Source: Gluconobacter albidus
GTDB taxonomy: Bacteria > Pseudomonadota > Alphaproteobacteria > Acetobacterales > Acetobacteraceae
NCBI RefSeq assembly: GCF_002723915.1
Contig: NZ_BEWL01000001.1
Coordinates: forward strand, 496,001 to 560,000
Direction of reading: 5' to 3'
Length of the DNA stretch: 64,000 nt
The position numbers and the translations under genes are program-made. Shown here in pieces: positions 1 to 8,058 of this stretch. Every line of letters starts with the position of its first letter. Position 1 is the stretch's first letter. The notes beneath the pieces were generated by a model that did not search any database, was not told the DNA's origin, and saw only the letters and a list, made by a program, of their open reading frames with translations.

Positions 1-618
1 CAGAACTCGCTTCAGATGGTCGCATCCTTCCTCAAACTTCAGGCCCGCAGCGCCTCAAATGACGATACCACCACAGCCCTGAAGGAAGCCCAGCACCGGA
101 TCGCCGCCATCGGGCTCGTGCACCGTCGCCTGTATCGTGACGAACATGTCGGCGTCGTGGATCTGGGCCGGTATATCGAAGAGTTAATGGAGGAACTGTG
201 CACGTCACTGGGCGAGGGCTGGCACGACCAGATGCATCTCTCTCTCTTCCCGATCATGATTGCCGCAGACCGCGCCATCAATATCGGCCTGATCCTGACG
301 GAACTGATCATCAACACCAGCAAATACGCCTATAGCGGCCATGCCGGGCCGCTGTATGTCGGACTGGCCCAGGCGGGCACCCGACTGGTTCTGACGGTCT
401 CGGATCAGGGTGAATGCACCCCCCAGCTCAAGGGAACGGGGTTCGGGACACGCATGATGAATGCCGTCGTCAGCAGCCTTGCCGGCACCCTGACCTACAC
501 GACGCTGAATCCAGGGCTGGAAGCCGTCATGACCCTGCCTCTGGACTCCCTGCTCCCTACGGAAACGCAGCCCCGTCCCAGGGACACGTCCTCACAGACG
601 CCCTATCCATATCCCTGA
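1..618 (+). CDS. Sensor histidine kinase, HisKA_2 type, C-terminal part (5' truncated)
   Basis: The reading frame is open from base 1, so the gene begins outside the window. The visible 206 residues start in the dimerisation/phosphoacceptor helix (QNSLQMVASF, like the KNxLQ motif just after the phospho-His of HisKA_2 kinases). They continue into a HATPase_c domain with an N-box-like ELIINTSKYAYSG and a G-box-like GTGFGTRMM. Family knowledge: such kinases pair with response regulators of the general stress response or with single-domain regulators. The phospho-His and any sensor domain lie upstream and cannot be judged. The tail is Pro/Thr-rich and unstructured. A strong hairpin follows the stop. 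Confidence 0.8.
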   Translation, partial: QNSLQMVASFLKLQARSASNDDTTTALKEAQHRIAAIGLVHRRLYRDEHVGVVDLGRYIEELMEELCTSLGEGWHDQMHLSLFPIMIAADRAINIGLILTELIINTSKYAYSGHAGPLYVGLAQAGTRLVLTVSDQGECTPQLKGTGFGTRMMNAVVSSLAGTLTYTTLNPGLEAVMTLPLDSLLPTETQPRPRDTSSQTPYPYP

Positions 619-630
619 ACACCACCCAAC

Positions 631-665
631 AAAAAAGGCGCCAGACCAGCAGGTCGGGCGCCTTT
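631..665 (-). terminator. Intrinsic terminator of the purine operon (possibly bidirectional)
   Basis: A 9-bp stem (AAAGGCGCC with GGCGCCTTT), one A/G mismatch, then a 4-bp stem and AGCA loop. On the minus strand it is followed by six T, so it terminates purF transcription. It also lies 16 bases after the plus-strand kinase stop and has TTT on that side, so it may serve both. Confidence 0.8.
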
Positions 666-690
666 CTCACAACACGTCGCCGTCAGCGGG

Positions 691-2130
691 TTACGCGACG
701 AGATTGCCTTCCTTGTCCACCAGCTGGATCGGATAATCCCCGGTGAAGCAGGCATCGCAATAACGGCGCGCACCCTCGGCGCGGTTCGCATGGCCCAGCG
801 CACGGTAGAGGCCGTCGAAGCTGACAAACGCCAGACTATCCACACCGATCGCCCGCGCCATTTCCTCAAGCGTATGGGTCGCAGCCATCAGCTTGCTCTC
901 TTCAGGCGTATCAATGCCATAAAAGCAGGCATGTTTCGTCGGCGGAGAGGTGATGCGCATATGCACTTCCGTCGCCCCCGCGGCACGGACCATGTCCACA
1001 ATCTTGCGCGACGTCGTGCCACGGACGATCGAGTCATCCACCAGAATGACGCGCTTGCCGGCCAGAACCGGCCGGTTGGCCGAGTGCTTCATCTTCACGC
1101 CGAGATTGCGGATCTGGTCAGTCGGTTCAATGAAGGTCCGACCCACATAGTGGTTGCGGATGATACCGAGTTCGAACGGAATACCACTTTCCGCCGCATA
1201 GCCAATCGCGGACGGCACACCGGAATCCGGCACTGGCACCACAACATCGGCCTCGACTGCGCTTTCCCGTGCCAGTTCGCAACCGATCTGGCGGCGTGCT
1301 TCATAGACCGGCTGGCCTTCAAGCACGGAATCAGGCCGCGCGAAGTAGATGTATTCGAACACACAGAACCGGCCGCCCTGATCCCCGAAAGGACGCAGCG
1401 AGCGCAGACCGTCATTGTTGATGACGACAATCTCGCCCGGTTCGATGTCGCGGACATAATCCGCCCCGATGATGTCCAGCGCACAGGTCTCGCTGGCCAG
1501 AACCCAGCCACCATTGTCCTGCTCATGACCCGGCATCCGGCCCAGAACGAGCGGACGCACGCCAAGCGGATCGCGCATGCCAATCAGACCGTCATCGGGG
1601 GTCAGCGTAATCAGCGAATAGGCGCCCTTGACCTGTTTGACCGCATCAATGAAGCGGTCGAGCACGGTCGTATAGAGCGAAATGGCGATCAGATGGATGA
1701 AGACTTCCGTATCCGTCGAGGAATGAAAAATGCATCCCCGCTTGACCAGCGCCTGCTTGAGCGTCGCGGAATTCGTCAGGTTGCCATTATGCGCAACCGC
1801 CAGACCACCGAACTCATAATCGGCATAAAGCGGCTGAACGTTGCGAACATGCGTTCCGCCCGTCGTGGCGTAACGGTTGTGGCCGATGGCGACCGTGCCG
1901 GGCAACGTCGCCATGACGCGGCTGTCTCCGAACACATCGCCCACCAGACCCAGACCCTTGTGCTGGTGGAATCGTTCGCCATCGAAACTGACGATACCCG
2001 CAGCTTCCTGTCCACGATGCTGGAGGGCGTGCAGGCCCAGGGCTGTCAGGGCCGATGCATCAGGCACACCCCAGACGCCAAAAACCCCGCATTCTTCATA
2101 GGGGCGGTTGAGACTGTCGGACTGGGTCAT
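691..2130 (-). CDS. purF: Amidophosphoribosyltransferase
   Basis: Catalyses the first committed step of purine synthesis: PRPP plus glutamine gives phosphoribosylamine. The N-terminal Ntn-hydrolase glutaminase domain starts with EECGVFG; Cys14 of the chosen start is the expected nucleophile exposed after propeptide cleavage. GHNRYATTG and the C-terminal PRPP-binding VILVDDSIVRGTTS are intact. The 479-residue length fits the family. I chose the ATG at 2130 because it lies just after the cvpA stop with a purine-rich GGAAAGG upstream; a start at 2172 would overlap cvpA. It is the last gene of the HisE-like/cvpA/purF operon. Confidence 0.97.
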   Translation of the reverse strand: MTQSDSLNRPYEECGVFGVWGVPDASALTALGLHALQHRGQEAAGIVSFDGERFHQHKGLGLVGDVFGDSRVMATLPGTVAIGHNRYATTGGTHVRNVQPLYADYEFGGLAVAHNGNLTNSATLKQALVKRGCIFHSSTDTEVFIHLIAISLYTTVLDRFIDAVKQVKGAYSLITLTPDDGLIGMRDPLGVRPLVLGRMPGHEQDNGGWVLASETCALDIIGADYVRDIEPGEIVVINNDGLRSLRPFGDQGGRFCVFEYIYFARPDSVLEGQPVYEARRQIGCELARESAVEADVVVPVPDSGVPSAIGYAAESGIPFELGIIRNHYVGRTFIEPTDQIRNLGVKMKHSANRPVLAGKRVILVDDSIVRGTTSRKIVDMVRAAGATEVHMRITSPPTKHACFYGIDTPEESKLMAATHTLEEMARAIGVDSLAFVSFDGLYRALGHANRAEGARRYCDACFTGDYPIQLVDKEGNLVA

Positions 2131-2155
2131 GCGGCGCGGCCTTTCCGGACTGGTT

Positions 2156-2719
2156 TCACAAGGACGCCTCATGGCCGCTTGTGACCTCAGACGCAAGATG
2201 CGGTTGCAGGAAATGAGGCAGATAACCTGTCAGATGGGTCGCCCCGGCGGCAATGTAAGGGCCGATGAGGCTTCCCTGCATCACATAGGACATCCACGAG
2301 CCAAAAAAAGAGCCTGCCAGCAGATAAAGGACGATCAGGGCCACATAACCCCGCGCCACACCGAACACGGCCCCCAGAATGCGGTCCACGCCCCCGAACA
2401 GAACACCCCGCGCCGCAGCCCCCACCCTGGCACCGATCATGGTGAAAACCAGCAGCACGACAACGAACAGAATTGCTGTACTCGCACTTCCGGCCAGCGC
2501 AGCCTGATGGAGGTAGGGCACCAGATAGGGTTCAAGCAGTCCATGAAACCGGTAGGTCAGAACGATCGCCCCGACCCATGCCAGCAGTCCGGCCAGTTCG
2601 GTTGCAAAACCACGCGTCAGCCCCCAGAGGGCCGAAAGCGCCATGATGCCCAGAGCGACGAGATCGAGACGGGTCAGATCCGCAGGCGTGATATGGGAGA
2701 GGTCTGGCAGGGGCGGCAT
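2156..2719 (-). CDS. cvpA: CvpA family inner-membrane protein
   Basis: A 187-residue membrane protein with about four hydrophobic helices, for example VALGIMALSALWGLTRG near residue 20 and the LFVVVLLVFTMIGARVG stretch. CvpA proteins are named for colicin V production in E. coli and are commonly found directly upstream of purF; the molecular role is unsettled. The start at 2719 lies one base after the stop of the upstream small gene, and the purF start is 25 bases downstream, so the three genes are very likely cotranscribed. Longer in-frame starts would run through the upstream gene and are rejected. Confidence 0.9.
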   Translation of the reverse strand: MPPLPDLSHITPADLTRLDLVALGIMALSALWGLTRGFATELAGLLAWVGAIVLTYRFHGLLEPYLVPYLHQAALAGSASTAILFVVVLLVFTMIGARVGAAARGVLFGGVDRILGAVFGVARGYVALIVLYLLAGSFFGSWMSYVMQGSLIGPYIAAGATHLTGYLPHFLQPHLASEVTSGHEASL

Positions 2720-2720
2720 G

Positions 2721-3023
2721 TCACGGCAGCTTCGTCGAACGAAAACGGCCCCCCTTGTAGGGACGTATTCCACCAACGCGCAACTCGTCCGCCAGGCGGA
2801 TGCGCTCCTCGATCTCCGCCCAGACCAATCCGGCCTCGACGTCCCGCGCTTTCCAGATTTTCTCCAGCAACACAATAAACGCTGCGCTGTCGCGTACCAG
2901 AGCAGGCCGGTCGTTGATCATGACATCAAGAACACAGGCCGCACTCGAAACTCCCAGACGCTGCGAAAGCTTCGTTACTTTTCGATTCTTACGAAATGGA
3001 ACTGATTTTTCCTGTGGTGTCAT
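2721..3023 (-). CDS. HisE/MazG-like protein lacking the metal-binding residues
   Basis: A 100-residue protein that I align by eye to phosphoribosyl-ATP pyrophosphatase (HisE). KLSQRLGVSSAACVLDV matches the HisE helix that normally reads K-x-G-E-E-x-x-E. NDRPALVRDSAAFIVLL matches the GDR-x-x-L-x-x-E-x-x-D-L helix. WAEIEERI matches the end of the fold. The Mg-binding Glu and Asp residues expected in HisE are replaced (EE by VS, Asp of ExxDL by Ala), so catalysis is doubtful. It is the first gene of the cvpA-purF operon. The start is uncertain: a GTG at 3026 and an ATG at 3023 are adjacent and neither has a clear ribosome-binding site. It could be an unrelated helical protein. Confidence 0.6.
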   Translation of the reverse strand: MTPQEKSVPFRKNRKVTKLSQRLGVSSAACVLDVMINDRPALVRDSAAFIVLLEKIWKARDVEAGLVWAEIEERIRLADELRVGGIRPYKGGRFRSTKLP

Positions 3024-3304
3024 CACGACATGATGAGCGGAAGACCGATGTCAGGCAAGCCGTCGCTGCGCTTTTCCGGGGCATACTGCGGACGGTTTTC
3101 CTGAAAAAATATTTATTCCGGCACAGGAACACATTTCAGAACAAATATTGCCGTGATGATTTGTCATTGATGTTTCCTTTTTTGAAATATGCGTGATCTG
3201 GAACCCGCATCATCCAATAATTAACTCTTTTCGTGAGAAAATGCTCAACAGGTCAGGTGTGGAACTCCTTCCTCTCGCTCCTGACACCATCAGGACATCA
3301 TGAG
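3024..3304. other. AT-rich divergent intergenic spacer
   Basis: A 281-base gap between the purine operon and the Hint-protein gene, clearly richer in A/T than the surroundings, especially 3100-3235, with runs such as AAAAAATATTTATT. It must carry promoters for both directions. I see no convincing paired -35/-10 boxes and no gene. Confidence 0.6.
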
Positions 3305-5167
3305 ATGACGAACTACTGGATTGGCGGTGTAAACGGCGACTGGTTCGCAGCGGCAAACTGGAGCGAAGGTGTGGCTCCTCCCAATAAAGGATGGGTGGAC
3401 ATCCTGGCCGGAAAGCCCGACGGAAGCGCGGTGACAATCAATGTCGCGCAGGCCAACGCAACACAGATCACCACCTTAAAGGTCGGCAGCAATGCCACAC
3501 TCAACGTCACCGCAACGTCCGCCACGCCCAGCGCTACGGCATTTTATGCCAACAGCCTGACCGTTGCGCAGGACGGAACGATGATTGTTGACACCCCAAG
3601 TGCCGTCAATCTCGGTAGCAATCCGACCATCAATGGCACCCTCCAGATTTCGGGAAACCCGTCCATTTCAATCAGCAGCAACAGTGTCGGCGGCACCGGA
3701 ATGCTGATTCTGGATCATACAACTCTGGGCAGCACCAACGCCCAGTTCCAGATGGGCTCCTCCCTGACAACGGTTCTTCAAAATGGCGCGTCCCTGTACG
3801 TCAACAACGCCACGGCTGGCGGAAGGATCGTGTTTGGCCGCGACGCCGTGGACGGTTCTCCGAACCAGCTGCTTCTGGCCGACTACAACCAGACAGTCTC
3901 GACCCCGATCACGGGCTACGATGCCGCTTCGGTCATCACTGTCGGCCACGGCGGATCGCCTCCCATCAGCGCGACATTCGTTGCCAACAGCAACGGCACC
4001 TACACGCTGAAAATTGCCTTCGACCAATACAATAACGGCATCACGCTCTCGAACGTCTCTTTCGGCCCCAACTCCACCCCCGGCACACCGAAAATCGTTC
4101 AGAACACGAACGGAAGCTGGAGCGTCGTCGGCGGGGCAACCGGGTATAATGGACAGATCTGCTATCTGGCCGGATCCATGATCCTCACCCCCGACGGCGA
4201 ACGCGCCATCGAGACCCTGCAGGCCGGAGATCAGGTTACGGTTTGCGAAAACGGAGCGCTTCACAGCCAGACGATACTACGCGTCGGGCATGCCCATACG
4301 ACAGTCGGCACCACCGGTCTGGCAGACATGGACGCTGTGCCCGTCCGCATCCGCGCGGATGCTCTGGCAGATGGCATTCCAAGCCGCGATCTTCTGGTGA
4401 CGCCGGAGCACTGCATGATGCTCGAAGACACCTTCATTCCCGTGCGGATGCTCGTCAACGGCATGACCATCGCCTATGACCACTCCATCGCCGAATATGA
4501 CTATTATCACCTCGAAACCGAGAAGCACGCCATCCTGACAGCAAACGGCGCGCTGTCAGAAAGCTTCATGGATGTCGGCCATCGTCCGGATGCCCTCATG
4601 CAGGGATATCAGATCGAGCGTTTGCATGCCCTGAGCTGGGAAAAGGACGCAGCCGCACCGCTGGTCACCGACCGCTCGCATGTCGAACCGATTTTCGCAG
4701 CACTCGCACTGCGTGCGCAGGCTCTTGGCTACACCGGCCCTCAAACTCTTCCATTGACGGAAAGCGCGGATGAAACCCGTCTCGTTCTGGAAGATGGAAC
4801 GGTTCTATACCCCATTCGCACCAACGGCGAACAGTTCGTCTTCATGCTGCCCGAAGGCTGCCAGAGTGTCCGCATCCTGAGCGCCGCAGCCCGTCCGGCT
4901 GACCGGATCGGACCTTTCGTGGACGATCGCCGGATGCTGGGCGTTCTGGTGGGAGACGTGACCGTCTGGAGCGATGAACAGACACAGCATCTGTCCCGCC
5001 ATCTGTCAGACCCTTATGCTGACGGCTGGTGGGGCGTCGAAAGCAGCCACGTTCGCTGGACCGCAGGCAATGCACGACTGGATCTTGGGAACGTGCTGAA
5101 GACGTCGGGAGGAATCCTGAGCCTCCATATTCTGTCGCACGGAGCTCAGACAGCCGCTGCGGCCTGA
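3305..5167 (+). CDS. Hint-domain protein with beta-repeat N-terminal region
   Basis: A 620-residue protein. Residues 1-280 are rich in Gly, Asn, Ser, Thr and Val and look like an extracellular beta-helix/adhesin passenger (it opens with TNYWIGGVNGDWFAAANWS). From residue 286 there is a Hint_2-type domain: ICYLAGSMILTPDGE gives the expected N-terminal Cys of the splicing/self-cleaving block, followed by IETLQAGDQV and TPEHCMM with the conserved His. A further 190 residues, with LETEKHAILTANG and ESFMDVGHRPD, are typical of this family in acetic acid bacteria. No classical signal peptide is present, so export may use a C-terminal (type I) signal. I chose the ATG at 3305; a longer frame from 3233 adds 24 residues without family resemblance. 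Confidence 0.8.
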   Translation: MTNYWIGGVNGDWFAAANWSEGVAPPNKGWVDILAGKPDGSAVTINVAQANATQITTLKVGSNATLNVTATSATPSATAFYANSLTVAQDGTMIVDTPSAVNLGSNPTINGTLQISGNPSISISSNSVGGTGMLILDHTTLGSTNAQFQMGSSLTTVLQNGASLYVNNATAGGRIVFGRDAVDGSPNQLLLADYNQTVSTPITGYDAASVITVGHGGSPPISATFVANSNGTYTLKIAFDQYNNGITLSNVSFGPNSTPGTPKIVQNTNGSWSVVGGATGYNGQICYLAGSMILTPDGERAIETLQAGDQVTVCENGALHSQTILRVGHAHTTVGTTGLADMDAVPVRIRADALADGIPSRDLLVTPEHCMMLEDTFIPVRMLVNGMTIAYDHSIAEYDYYHLETEKHAILTANGALSESFMDVGHRPDALMQGYQIERLHALSWEKDAAAPLVTDRSHVEPIFAALALRAQALGYTGPQTLPLTESADETRLVLEDGTVLYPIRTNGEQFVFMLPEGCQSVRILSAAARPADRIGPFVDDRRMLGVLVGDVTVWSDEQTQHLSRHLSDPYADGWWGVESSHVRWTAGNARLDLGNVLKTSGGILSLHILSHGAQTAAAA

Positions 5168-5194
5168 AATCCTCCCAAGCCTGAACGAAACAAA

Positions 5195-5228
5195 AAAAGG
5201 CAGACCCTTTACAAAGGGTCTGCCTTTT
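5195..5228. terminator. Bidirectional intrinsic terminator between convergent genes
   Basis: A perfect 15-bp stem (AAAAGGCAGACCCTT and its complement) around a 4-base loop, with A-runs on the left and T-runs on the right. It can end the Hint gene on plus and hemA on minus. Confidence 0.9.
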
Positions 5229-5273
5229 CTATGACCCGAGAAAAGAGAGCAGAAAAATCCGCCCTTTCCTCAT

Positions 5274-6491
5274 TCAGGCTGCTACGGATTTGGACGTCTT
5301 GAGCTGGCGCTCCTGCCACAGCGTGGCCAGCGCCTCCACCAGTTCGTCGATCATCTCGTTCGTATGAAGCGGCGTCGGCGTAATGCGCAAACGTTCCGTG
5401 CCACGCGGGACAGTCGGGAAATTGATGGGCTGGATGTAGTTACCGAAACGGTTCAGCAACTCATCCGACAGGCTGCGGCACAGTTCGGCTTCACCTACCA
5501 TGACCGGCACGATATGGCTCGGGTTCATGACATGGGGCAGGCCCGCCTTGTCCAGAGCCTGACGCAGATAGGCCACGGCCCGCTGCTGGCCTTCACGCTC
5601 GGCACTGCTGTTGCGCAGATACCGCACACTGGCCAGAGCGCCAGCCGCGATCATCGGCGGAAGGGCCGTGGAAAAAATGAACCCGGACCCGAACGAGCGG
5701 ACAAAGTCACAAAGCGCAGCAGAGGCAGCAATATAGCCCCCCACGACGCCATAGCCCTTGCCCAGCGTTCCCTCGATTACCGTCAGACGGTGGGACAGAC
5801 CCAGCTTCTCGGCCACACCCGCACCATGATCGCCATACATGCCAACCGCATGAACCTCGTCGAGGTAGGTCATGGCGCCATATTCGTCGGCTAGGTCACA
5901 GAACGCCTCGATCGGAGCGATATCGCCGTCCATAGAATAGACGGACTCGAACGCGATGATCTTGGGAACGTCCGCAGGAAGTTCCTTCAAGCGACGTTCC
6001 AGATCCGCGATATCATTATGACGGAAGATCTGTTTCTCGGCCCGTGAGTGACGGATGCCTTCGATCATGGAGGCGTGATTGAGCTCGTCAGAGAGCACGA
6101 CACAGTTGCGAAGACGCCCTGCAATGGTCCCGAGCGTTACCCAGTTTGACAGATAACCGGAGTTGAAAAGCAGTGCGCTTTCCTTGCCATGCAGGGAAGC
6201 GAGCTCTTTTTCCAGCTCCACATGATAGTGGTTGGTTCCCGAAATATTGCGGGTTCCACCAGCTCCGGCGCCCGTTTCGTCCAGTGCGTCGTGCATGGCC
6301 GTCAGGACTTCGGGGTGCTGGCCCATGCCGAGATAGTCGTTCGAGCACCAGACCGTTACATCACGGCCCAGGCCATGATGGAAAGCCTTGGGAAAATGAC
6401 CTGCCCGGCGTTCCAGATCCGCAAAGTAACGGTAACTGCCATCCGCATGCAGACCGTCGAGAGCGGACTGAAACATCGCATCATAGTTCAT
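5274..6491 (-). CDS. hemA: 5-aminolevulinate synthase
   Basis: PLP enzyme that condenses glycine and succinyl-CoA to 5-aminolevulinate, the first step of haem synthesis by the alphaproteobacterial C4 route. The 405-residue length is typical. WCSNDYLGMGQHP (residues 48-60), the YLDEVHAVGMYG block with the PLP-binding Asp, and the Schiff-base Lys245 in EGTLGKGYG are all present. The family assignment is secure because the related KBL and BioF proteins are shorter at the N-terminus and lack the YRYFADLER-type opening. The gene stands alone, converges on the Hint gene across a shared terminator, and is divergent from the pirin gene. Confidence 0.95.
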   Translation of the reverse strand: MNYDAMFQSALDGLHADGSYRYFADLERRAGHFPKAFHHGLGRDVTVWCSNDYLGMGQHPEVLTAMHDALDETGAGAGGTRNISGTNHYHVELEKELASLHGKESALLFNSGYLSNWVTLGTIAGRLRNCVVLSDELNHASMIEGIRHSRAEKQIFRHNDIADLERRLKELPADVPKIIAFESVYSMDGDIAPIEAFCDLADEYGAMTYLDEVHAVGMYGDHGAGVAEKLGLSHRLTVIEGTLGKGYGVVGGYIAASAALCDFVRSFGSGFIFSTALPPMIAAGALASVRYLRNSSAEREGQQRAVAYLRQALDKAGLPHVMNPSHIVPVMVGEAELCRSLSDELLNRFGNYIQPINFPTVPRGTERLRITPTPLHTNEMIDELVEALATLWQERQLKTSKSVAA

Positions 6492-6727
6492 CGCGTTTTC
6501 TCCTGCCCGGCACTGTAATCCTGTGACACGGTCTCGCCAAGATCTCCCATCGGATAAGACCGTAACCGCAGCCGTTTATTTCCCAACCCTGGAAGTCAAC
6601 CGACCTGCATGACGTGACGGATCTACCATGTCGTTCCTGGAAACTGTGCATTTCCATACTTTCCATTTTCTCCATGACCACTCCACCCCATTATCTTCAG
6701 CAAGACATCAATCAGGAGCATGACGCC

Positions 6728-7432
6728 ATGCTGGACATCAGACCCTTCGCCACTCTCGGTCATGCCGATCACGGCTGGCTCGACGCCCATTATCATTTTT
6801 CCTTTTCCGACTATCAGGATCGTAACCGGATGCACTGGGGGCGGCTGCGCGTATGGAACGACGATCGCATCGCGCCCCATAACGGCTTCGGCGCACACCC
6901 GCACCGCGACATGGAAATCATTACTTATGTCCGCACAGGCGCGATCACACATGAAGACAGCCTCGGCAATCGCGGCCGGACCGAAGCGGGGGATGTGCAG
7001 GTCATGTCGGCAGGCAGCGGGATCACGCATTCCGAGTTCAATCGAGAAGACGAAGCCACAACGCTCTTTCAGATCTGGCTGATCCCGGATGGGACGGGTG
7101 GCAAACCATCATGGGGCACCCGTCCGTTTCCACGTCATGAGCGCAACGGGCGCCTCGTCCCCCTCGCTTCGGGTTTTCCGGAAGATAACGCCCTCCCCAT
7201 CCGCACACGCGGGCGGGTCTGCGGCGCCACACTCATGGCAGGAGAAACCCTGACCTTCCAGACGGACCGCACCATGTTTACCTACCTCGTTCCGGCTACA
7301 GGCAGCGTGGAAATCGACGGACGGATCGTTGGACACCGGGACGGTGCAGCCCTTCGTGATGTGGAAAGCATCACGATCACCGCGCGGGAAGATGCGGAAA
7401 TCGTCCTCGTGGAAAGCGCGGCCTTGCGCTGA
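6728..7432 (+). CDS. Pirin family protein (cupin, possible quercetinase-like)
   Basis: A 234-residue bicupin. The N-terminal cupin carries the metal-site pattern of pirins: HPHRDMEIITYV gives two His and a later HEDS gives further ligands, with GDVQVMSAGSGITHSE following. Bacterial pirins such as YhhW can oxidise quercetin in vitro, but their natural roles are mostly unknown. The ATG at 6728 has AGGAG nine bases upstream; longer frames from 6614 have no such site. The gene is divergent from hemA. Confidence 0.9.
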   Translation: MLDIRPFATLGHADHGWLDAHYHFSFSDYQDRNRMHWGRLRVWNDDRIAPHNGFGAHPHRDMEIITYVRTGAITHEDSLGNRGRTEAGDVQVMSAGSGITHSEFNREDEATTLFQIWLIPDGTGGKPSWGTRPFPRHERNGRLVPLASGFPEDNALPIRTRGRVCGATLMAGETLTFQTDRTMFTYLVPATGSVEIDGRIVGHRDGAALRDVESITITAREDAEIVLVESAALR

Positions 7433-7596
7433 CAGGAAGGGCAGTCAGGCTTTGTGACAAGAGGAGGAATTTCTGTGACAAACAACACAGAAAGGTGTTT
7501 CTTCCTTCTCGCATCCCGATCAGGGAACAGACGTTGTTGTGAGAGGGCCACCAGCCCGGAAAAGGCCCGTTTTCTTCTGACAGAAGGAGCCTGACA

Positions 7597-7986
7597 ATGA
7601 CCATCCAGAGCACATACACAACGAAGTCCGGCAAGTGCCAGACCGAAGCCCAGGCCTCAACATCCGTTTTTACCCGTTTTGGTGACTGGCTGAGTGGAGC
7701 CAGTACCGATCGCTCGGGTTTGACTGAAGTCACGATCAGGATGATGAAGGAAGACTGTCAGTTTGCCACGACGATCAGTGAAGTCCGCGTTCCCCCCTCG
7801 ACCCCGCTTTCACCGGAGCAGGTCGAGGATCTCATGGGGGAAAAAAGGATAAACCACATCTGCCAGCAGACAGGCCAGTCGCCGGAAGCTGTTGAGACAG
7901 CCCTCACCGAAGTGCTTCCCATGCTGGCGTCCATGCTTCGGGAAAACCCGGAACGCCTCTTCAGTTACCAATGCAAGATCAACTGA
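7597..7986 (+). CDS. YidB-like small protein
   Basis: A 129-residue protein of unknown function. The C-terminal half, LSPEQVEDLMGEKRINHIC followed by QQTGQSPEAVETALTEVLPM, resembles the helical repeat of YidB/DUF937 proteins (L-x-x-hh-G-x-x-x-hxxhAxxxGhSxxxhxxxLxxhLP). The N-terminal half is not recognisable. An AGGAG lies ten bases before the ATG, which supports the start. It converges on the degenerate EAL gene. I can support that this is a real gene better than I can support its family. Confidence 0.65.
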   Translation: MTIQSTYTTKSGKCQTEAQASTSVFTRFGDWLSGASTDRSGLTEVTIRMMKEDCQFATTISEVRVPPSTPLSPEQVEDLMGEKRINHICQQTGQSPEAVETALTEVLPMLASMLRENPERLFSYQCKIN

Positions 7987-8058
7987 ATCCTTCCTTCGGT
8001 CACTGATCAGAAATTGCAGAGACCGGGAATTGCAGGTTTTTGAACGGCGGAGGTCTCG

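Noticed and set aside
790-2184. 464-codon open frame on the plus strand opposite purF
   Set aside because: purF on the minus strand is unmistakable; the opposite frame is a high-GC shadow with His/Arg-rich composition and no known domain.
3210-3437. Short minus-strand frame at the start of the Hint gene
   Set aside because: No ribosome-binding site, Arg/Ser-rich, opposite the conserved start of the Hint protein.
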